Below are positions 7,046 through 12,340 of a stretch of 12,340 nt of DNA, piece after piece. Origin of the DNA: JAFIHK01 sp041441455 (lineage in GTDB: Bacteria > Bacteroidota > Bacteroidia > Bacteroidales > UBA932); the NCBI GenBank assembly GCA_041441455.1, contig JASDTB010000070.1, forward strand, positions 1-12,340, in the 5' to 3' direction. The position numbers were made by a program, and so were the translations under genes. The notes below the pieces were generated by a model. That model did no database searches and was not told the DNA's origin. It saw nothing but the letters and a program-made list of their open reading frames with translations. Positions within the stretch are counted from its first letter, which is position 1. Each line of letters starts with the position of its first letter.

Positions 7046-8516
7046 TTTATATTCACATTTAGAAAAGCTAACCGAAGAGTACTTAGGCTTAAGCTTCCCA
7101 AAAAACAGACATAAAGATTTAATCAAAGGGCTACAAAATGCAGCTAAAGAGTTGGGTATTGACCCTTCTCTCGAAAGCATCTACTCATTTTTAAGTGAAA
7201 AACAGCCTAAACCAGATCAATTAAATATAATCGCAGGTAATCTAACAATTGGAGAGACATATTTTTTCAGAGAAAGACCTGCAATAGTTTCATTAAAAGA
7301 GACAATTTTACCAGAAATAATTAATCGAAAACGAGAGACAGAGACAATACGCATTTGGAGCGCTGGATGCAGTTCAGGAGAAGAGCCATACACAATTGCA
7401 ATCATGCTTAAAGAGTATTTTCAAGAAATCTCAAACTGGAATATTTCAATTTTAGCTACAGATATTAGCCCAAAAGCAATCCAAAAAGCGATAACAGGGA
7501 TATATAGTGAATGGTCTTTTAGAGAGACAGACCCATTAATTAGAAAAAAATATTTTGAAAAAGAGATTTCGGGGTGGAGAGTAAAAAAAGAGATTAAAAA
7601 CATGGTGGATTTTGGTTATCTTAATTTAGCAACAGGAAATTTTCCATCTCCTCTAAACAAAACTTCCGACATAGATCTTCTTTTATGTAGAAATGTCTTA
7701 ATGTATTTTACTCCTGATAATATCATAAAAACGTCTAATAAGTTTTATGAGTGCATCTCTCCTGATGGTTGGTTTTTGACAAGTCAGGTAGAATTAAATG
7801 ATGAATATTTTGGAAAATTTAGTAGAGTATCCGATTCTGGAGGTATCTTTTATAGGAAGTGTAATAAATTATCTCCAGTTCAAAGTAGTATTTTTCTAAC
7901 ATCAGACTCGCCAAAAAGGCAAAAAAAATCGGCAATTACTAAATCCCCTCTAAAAAAACTCAGCTCAAAAACTGAGAAAAAATCTGAACTTAAATTTGAA
8001 ACGGTAGTCACTGAATCAAAACAAGAGAACACTCTTAATTTGTTAAATTTAAAGATTAAAGAGAGAGATATCAGTTTTTTAAAGGATAATATAGACTTGT
8101 TAATTAGAGATCATATATATGATTTTGAACATATTAAGCAAGTATGCGAGTTATTTGCCGACTTTGGATTATTCGAAGAATTTAAGAAAGTTACTGACAA
8201 ATTGTTATCTACAGGTACAGATGATTCGGAGATTTATTATCTTTATGGCATTGTAGATAAAGAGAAGGGCAATTACGAATCAGCAAAGAAAAATTTTATC
8301 AGGTCTCTTTACTTAAACCATGATGATATTATGAGCATGATTCATATTGCTAATATCTTAATCATGGAGAAGAGCATTGACAATGCAAACAAGTACTTAG
8401 ACAATGCAATAAACCTTATAAACGACAAAGATGATTCTGAAGTTCTAGAAAAATATAGTATTTCAAAAGAGAGACTCCTAGACTCAATCAGATCGATGAA
8501 AGTGAATAGATACTAA
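7029..8516 (+). CDS. CheR-type protein-glutamate methyltransferase with C-terminal TPR-like region (WspC-like)
   Basis: This enzyme transfers methyl groups from S-adenosylmethionine to glutamates of the chemoreceptor. Residues 1-65 fit the helical CheR N-domain. The family motif GNLTIGETYFFRE (70-82) follows, then the SAM-binding loop SAGCSSGEEP (111-120), Asp145 in ATDIS, and LLLCRNVLMYF (217-227). The methyltransferase ends near 278. A lysine- and serine-rich linker (about 280-335) leads to a helical C-terminal region (about 340-490) with TPR-like repeats, clearest at YYLYGIVDKEKGNYESAKKN (403-422) and the segment after it. This CheR-TPR layout is that of WspC and FrzF rather than flagellar CheR. 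The start at 7029 lies inside the upstream cheW gene, with AAAAAGG five bases before it, and its stop overlaps the next start (TAATG). The receptor here has no C-terminal pentapeptide, so docking probably does not use that tether. Confidence 0.93.
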   Translation: MSHLIDLYSHLEKLTEEYLGLSFPKNRHKDLIKGLQNAAKELGIDPSLESIYSFLSEKQPKPDQLNIIAGNLTIGETYFFRERPAIVSLKETILPEIINRKRETETIRIWSAGCSSGEEPYTIAIMLKEYFQEISNWNISILATDISPKAIQKAITGIYSEWSFRETDPLIRKKYFEKEISGWRVKKEIKNMVDFGYLNLATGNFPSPLNKTSDIDLLLCRNVLMYFTPDNIIKTSNKFYECISPDGWFLTSQVELNDEYFGKFSRVSDSGGIFYRKCNKLSPVQSSIFLTSDSPKRQKKSAITKSPLKKLSSKTEKKSELKFETVVTESKQENTLNLLNLKIKERDISFLKDNIDLLIRDHIYDFEHIKQVCELFADFGLFEEFKKVTDKLLSTGTDDSEIYYLYGIVDKEKGNYESAKKNFIRSLYLNHDDIMSMIHIANILIMEKSIDNANKYLDNAINLINDKDDSEVLEKYSISKERLLDSIRSMKVNRY

Positions 8517-9028
8517 TGAAAGAAACTCACATAATATTAAGAGAGAGAGCATTGGCAAACTCCTCTATTGATGCAAAAATGGCTGAAATTTCCGAACTCT
8601 ATGGAGATTATATAGAGTTTTTACTCTCACCAAATATTTTTGCAATTGAATCATCATTCGTCAAAGAGGTATTTTCACTCAAAGAGATAACACCTGTACC
8701 TGGCACCCCTCAATACATTAGTGGCCTAATTAATATTAGATCAAGAATTTATAGCGTACTTAATCTCAAACCTCTTTTAGCTGTCAGAGAAAAAGGGCTT
8801 ACCGATATGAATAAAGTTCTATTAATTGAAAATTCAAATTCATCATTTGGGTTGATTGCCGATAAAGTGATTGGCAAAAAGGCCTTTTTGAAAGATGACA
8901 TACATGAACCTCCAGCAAATTTGGGAGAATTTGGAGGAGAGTTTATCATTGGTGTTTCTGACACAGGTACTATTTTGCTTAGTGCCGAAAAAATCCTGAA
9001 TTGTAAAAAAATAATCATAAATCAATAA
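8516..9028 (+). CDS. CheW-like coupling protein with N-terminal extension (second, WspD-like position)
   Basis: A 170-residue coupling protein. The CheW domain spans about 32-165: EFLLSPNIFAIESSFVKEV (34-52), the receptor-contact segment VPGTPQYISGLINIRSRIY (61-79, with the classical arginine at 75), the second-barrel segment FGLIADKVIG (111-120) and the final strand TILLSAEKIL (152-161). Residues 1-30 form a charged extension containing ILRERALA, resembling the 'ILRERAxxLA' leader I recall on CheWs of alternative chemosensory clusters. It is therefore not redundant with the first CheW, which lacks this leader and the INIR arginine. It starts within the CheR stop codon (TAATG at 8514-8518), so translation is likely coupled. 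It ends 20 bases before the receptor gene. Confidence 0.92.
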   Translation: MKETHIILRERALANSSIDAKMAEISELYGDYIEFLLSPNIFAIESSFVKEVFSLKEITPVPGTPQYISGLINIRSRIYSVLNLKPLLAVREKGLTDMNKVLLIENSNSSFGLIADKVIGKKAFLKDDIHEPPANLGEFGGEFIIGVSDTGTILLSAEKILNCKKIIINQ

Positions 9029-9035
9029 AACTTCT

Positions 9036-9040
9036 GGAGG
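9036..9040 (+). promoter_or_regulatory. Strong Shine-Dalgarno before the chemoreceptor gene
   Basis: GGAGG ends eight bases before the ATG at 9049. Most other starts here have no such sequence, as usual in Bacteroidota. It may raise receptor synthesis above that of the other operon products. Confidence 0.7.
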
Positions 9041-9048
9041 TAAATAAA

Positions 9049-10539
9049 ATGTACAAGAGTCTAAAAATAAAAACGAGATATCAATTCATCTTTGGATTCT
9101 CATTTCTTGTATTGTCTATTGTAATAATGACAGTCATATCGTTTAACTCAATTACCAGATTGAATAAATCTCATGATATCATCATAGAAAAAGACCGAAT
9201 CTTAAATTATCTCTTAAAGATAAGGACAGAACAGAATACATACCGTTCTTTAACTCTTGAGATTCAGACAACTAAAAATGCAATTGAAGCAGATAGTCTA
9301 AAAGAACGAATGAAGACTCTTGTTACCGACTCATACGTAATCTTTTCGAACCTTGATTCTTTAATTAAAGGAAAAGAAGAATATGCTTCAATGGTATCCA
9401 TAAAAGAGAGTTCATACAAATTTGTTGCTCTTCGTGACAAGTATGAGACTTTAATCAAAGAGGGTAAGACAGACGAAGCTAACTATATCTATAATAATGA
9501 ATTAAAACCCCTTACAAAAGAGCTTTACACTGTTATAAACTCAATTGAAAATGAGCTTAATAATTCAATCGTTGAATTACTAAGAGAGAATGCTAAACTC
9601 ACACGAAATGTAAATATCACATTGTTTTCTCTCGGATTAACTTTGATATTAATCTCATTTGCAATGGCATTCTTGATGCAAAGACTTCTAGTCAAAGTAT
9701 CTACAGAAATTAAAAAAGGTGTTGGAATTTTAGGTAGTTCAGCATCAGAAATTTTAAGTACAGTAACTGAAATCTATACAGGTGCCGCAGAAACAGCAAC
9801 AGCCGTCTCGGAAACAACAACTACTGTTGAAGAGGTTAGACAAACAGCAATGGTCTCTAATCAAAAAGCTCAATCTTTGATGCTTAGTTCTCAAAAAGCA
9901 GCGGATTCTGCTGAAAGAGGAAAAGAATCAATTAACGAAGTGATTGATGCGATGAAAAATATTGATAATCAGATGTTAAAAATATCTGAAACCATCAATA
10001 AACTTTCGGAACAGAACAGAACAATCGGAGAGATAACTTCAACTGTTGCAGATATCGCTGATCAATCTAATTTACTAGCTGTTAATGCAGCTATTGAAGC
10101 AGCAAAAGCCGGAGAGCATGGTAGAGGTTTCTCTGTAGTTGCTCAAGAAATTAGAAGTCTTGCAGATCAATCAAAGAGAGCTACAGCTCAAGTTAAAGAG
10201 ATTCTAAATGAAATCAATAAATCTGTAAATATGGCAGTTGGAGCAACTGACACAGGTTCGAGAACTGTTGAAGATGGAAAAAGATTAGTAAGAGAGTGTG
10301 AAGAGGCGATTGATATATTATCGGACAATGTAGAAGAGGCAACTCAAGCATCCATTCAAATCTCCTCATCGAACCAACAACAAATGGCTGGTATGGAGCA
10401 AATTGTCCCTGCAATGGAGAATATAAAACAGGCAAGTGAGCAAAATGTCGCTGGAATTAAACAGACTCAAACAGCTGCTAATGATTTGAAGCAATTGGGT
10501 ATGAGTTTACAAGAGATAATGGAAAAATACAAACTATAG
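9049..10539 (+). CDS. Methyl-accepting chemotaxis protein, 4-helix-bundle sensor, apparently lacking HAMP (WspA-like position)
   Basis: A 496-residue inner-membrane chemoreceptor. A short basic N-terminus precedes membrane segment 1 (about 13-33); a helical periplasmic domain of about 150 residues (34-187) fits the 4HB_MCP type; membrane segment 2 is about 188-209. The cytoplasmic hairpin then starts almost at once: GVGILGSSASEIL (224-236), AETATAVSETTTTVEEV (247-263, candidate methylation glutamates) and the CheW/CheA-binding tip AVNAAIEAAKAGEHGRGF (344-361). From the tip at Glu356 there are about 140 residues to each end of the cytoplasmic part, that is about 20 heptads per arm, matching the 40H class that includes WspA and PilJ. 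I see no HAMP domain between membrane and hairpin. No C-terminal CheR/CheB-binding pentapeptide (ends MEKYKL). It is the only receptor in the window and the likely substrate of the neighbouring CheR. Its ligand is unknown. Confidence 0.94.
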   Translation: MYKSLKIKTRYQFIFGFSFLVLSIVIMTVISFNSITRLNKSHDIIIEKDRILNYLLKIRTEQNTYRSLTLEIQTTKNAIEADSLKERMKTLVTDSYVIFSNLDSLIKGKEEYASMVSIKESSYKFVALRDKYETLIKEGKTDEANYIYNNELKPLTKELYTVINSIENELNNSIVELLRENAKLTRNVNITLFSLGLTLILISFAMAFLMQRLLVKVSTEIKKGVGILGSSASEILSTVTEIYTGAAETATAVSETTTTVEEVRQTAMVSNQKAQSLMLSSQKAADSAERGKESINEVIDAMKNIDNQMLKISETINKLSEQNRTIGEITSTVADIADQSNLLAVNAAIEAAKAGEHGRGFSVVAQEIRSLADQSKRATAQVKEILNEINKSVNMAVGATDTGSRTVEDGKRLVRECEEAIDILSDNVEEATQASIQISSSNQQQMAGMEQIVPAMENIKQASEQNVAGIKQTQTAANDLKQLGMSLQEIMEKYKL

Positions 10540-10542
10540 CGT

Positions 10543-12327
10543 ATGAAAGAGGAAAATGATGCTTTTCTGAGAGAGCTGATGAATGACTTCAAGATTGAAG
10601 CCAGGGAGCATCATACTGCCATAGTGAACAACTTACTGCTTTTAGAAAAAGGCGGTGGTGTAGAGACTGTAAAGAACTTTATTGAAGTAATTTACAGAGA
10701 GACTCATAGCCTAAAAGGTTCTGCAAGAGCTGTAAATCTTACAGAGATTGAAAAACTTTGCATGAGTCTAGAGTCAGTCTTTAATAAGATCAAAAAAGGA
10801 GAGTCTAGAATCATTCCTCCAATGTTTGATCTATTTTATAAGACTCTCGATCTTGTCGATCATTATATAAAAAGGATTGACAACCCTTCTCTTCCTGCGA
10901 TTAATATTGCCCCAGCAATTGCGGCTATTGAGGTTTTTGGAGGTGTGAAAAGCAATAATATTACAACTCCGATTGAGAATATTAGAGAAGAGCAAAAACA
11001 AATAGAGGTTTCTGCTTTTAATGAGAATATAATTGAATCTCCAAAGTCTTCTAATGAATTTAAACAACAAGATAGTGATACTGTCAGGACAGATATATCT
11101 AAACTTGATAACATCTTTAGAGGAGCCGAAGAGTTTGTGTCTGTAAAAACTTCTTCAGATTATCTTAGAAGAAGATTAGATGAAATTCTTGCAAGGGTTT
11201 CAACTGTGAGAGCATCTATAGGGAATTATGACTCTATCTCAGGTAAAGAGTTGTCAAAATTAAAAAGAGAGATTAAAGGTGCTGAGCAAGACCTAGCTGA
11301 TTTTTCATCTCAGTATTCTGATTTTAATCGAACTGCAGGTAGAAAAGTTGACGAACTCCTGATTGCAGCTAGAACAACTCTCCTCTCTCCTTTTACATCT
11401 CTCTTAGCTATTGCCCCAAAAATCGTCAGAGATCTCTCTAAAGAGTTCGATAAAGAGATTAAATTTATAACCGAAGGAGAAAGGACAGAGATTGACAGAC
11501 GAATTCTGGAACAACTTAAGGATCCGATGATTCATCTGCTTAGAAATTGTGCAGATCACGGCATTGAGACAAAGGCAGAGAGAGTATCATCGGGGAAGAA
11601 TATTGAAGGAAAGATTTCAGTAAAAGTCACTCTTGATTTTGAAAGAAATGTTATTTTGACTTTTGAAGATGATGGAAAGGGAATCAATAAAGCTGCATTG
11701 ATAAATTCAGCAATCAAATGTGGTGTTATCAAAAACAGTGAAATTACAACTCTATCTGATGATGATATATATAACCTAATGTTTGCATCAGGCGTCTCAA
11801 CAAAAGGATTCATAACGGACATATCTGGAAGAGGTATCGGAATGGCTGTTGTTGCCGAAAAAATTGAGGCACTTGGCGGGAAAATTTTAGTTACAAGCAA
11901 CGAAGGAAAGGGCACAAAATTCACAATTACGTTGCCTCAGACTCTATCGACATTTCGTGGGCTGCACATCACATGCTCTGGTGAAGATTTTATTATTCCA
12001 ACAACAACAGTAGAGAAAGTCACTAGAATTTTACCAGACGATATAAGAATTATTGAGTCAACCAGAAGCATCAAAATTGATGGAGAGGTGATTTCACTCG
12101 TTTATCTATCAGATGTTCTTAATATCAAAAAAAGGCAAAAGTCATCATATGAGTCGGGATATTTAAATGTTTTAATTCTTAACTCTAATAACAAAAAATG
12201 CGCATTTGTAATTGATGATGTTTTTGGAGAGACAGAGGGCCTGATTAAAGACTTAGGCAGTCAACTTCCTCATGTTAAAAATATCGGTTCATCCGATAAA
12301 TGCGTAGTTTTTCTCATGCATTGCTAG
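10543..12327 (+). CDS. CheA-type chemosensory histidine kinase (WspE-like position), abrupt C-terminus
   Basis: The array kinase, 594 residues, starting three bases after the receptor stop. The P1/Hpt domain (about 5-115) has the phosphorylated His55 in HSLKGSAR. Residues 135-185 are a low-complexity linker with no P2 domain. A helical region (205-265) replaces the usual short P3. The P4 ATPase domain has LLRNCADHG (N box, 332-340), DDGKGIN (G1, 376-382) and SGRGIGMA (G2, 428-435). A CheW-like P5 domain begins at TLSTFRG (467-473). P5 ends oddly: after LPHVKNI the usual AGAT segment is absent, and the protein stops at TAG (12325) right after the last expected strand (KCVVFLMHC). Many relatives in this position, such as WspE, continue into a receiver domain, and the frame after TAG stays open to the window edge. 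It may be a naturally short CheA or one cut by a nonsense codon. Confidence 0.9.
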   Translation: MKEENDAFLRELMNDFKIEAREHHTAIVNNLLLLEKGGGVETVKNFIEVIYRETHSLKGSARAVNLTEIEKLCMSLESVFNKIKKGESRIIPPMFDLFYKTLDLVDHYIKRIDNPSLPAINIAPAIAAIEVFGGVKSNNITTPIENIREEQKQIEVSAFNENIIESPKSSNEFKQQDSDTVRTDISKLDNIFRGAEEFVSVKTSSDYLRRRLDEILARVSTVRASIGNYDSISGKELSKLKREIKGAEQDLADFSSQYSDFNRTAGRKVDELLIAARTTLLSPFTSLLAIAPKIVRDLSKEFDKEIKFITEGERTEIDRRILEQLKDPMIHLLRNCADHGIETKAERVSSGKNIEGKISVKVTLDFERNVILTFEDDGKGINKAALINSAIKCGVIKNSEITTLSDDDIYNLMFASGVSTKGFITDISGRGIGMAVVAEKIEALGGKILVTSNEGKGTKFTITLPQTLSTFRGLHITCSGEDFIIPTTTVEKVTRILPDDIRIIESTRSIKIDGEVISLVYLSDVLNIKKRQKSSYESGYLNVLILNSNNKKCAFVIDDVFGETEGLIKDLGSQLPHVKNIGSSDKCVVFLMHC

Positions 12328-12340
12328 TATTTTAAGTTCA

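Noticed and set aside
7021..7050. Frameshift between the first cheW gene and cheR
   Set aside because: The 17-base overlap is normal for an operon: both proteins are complete and cheR has its own AAAAAGG before the ATG.
11556..11924. Reverse-strand ORF of 122 codons within cheA
   Set aside because: It lies opposite the conserved P4 ATPase motifs; a shadow of the coding constraint on the forward strand.

Overview
The window looks like chromosome from an AT-rich member of the Bacteroidota, most likely the order Bacteroidales; this is inference. The supports are upstream boxes of the Bacteroidota type (TTG, about 20 bases, TAnnTTTG), mostly weak or absent Shine-Dalgarno sequences, an S9D-type exported prolyl oligopeptidase relative, and a Bacteroidales-style InaA/WaaP-like kinase near a small BFD-type [2Fe-2S] protein. 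No transposase, phage gene, CRISPR array or integration site was seen.

Layout. Bases 1-101 hold the 3' part of a tRNA-Lys(CTT) and a strong intrinsic terminator. Three forward genes follow: an iron-type, NAD(P)H-linked alcohol dehydrogenase of the YqhD/BdhA group (167-1312), a lipopolysaccharide-kinase-like protein (1407-2174) whose start codon sits in a perfect inverted repeat, and a 59-residue BFD-like [2Fe-2S] protein (2239-2418). A bidirectional terminator (2442-2468) separates these from a reverse-strand pair read from 6479 down to 2478: a soluble PAS hybrid histidine kinase followed, with zero spacing (TAGATG), by an exported S9 family serine peptidase.

The rest (6560-12327, forward) is a tight chemosensory operon: CheW, CheR with a C-terminal TPR-like region, a second CheW, a membrane chemoreceptor, and a CheA-type kinase. 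Genes overlap or are 3-20 bases apart. No flagellar or pilus genes are present. Two CheWs flanking a CheR-TPR, plus one 4-helix-bundle receptor and a CheA, is the gene set of the Pseudomonas Wsp system (WspB, C, D, A, E) in a slightly different order. The receptor would sense a periplasmic or membrane cue, the two CheW proteins would couple it to CheA, and CheR would methylate it. The output regulator and the methylesterase would be expected just beyond the right edge. I read it as an 'alternative cellular function' chemosensory pathway rather than one for flagellar taxis.

The points most worth a second look are this Wsp-like array in a Bacteroidota background, its receptor without a HAMP domain, the abrupt end of the CheA 13 bases from the window edge, and the inverted repeat over the kinase start codon.
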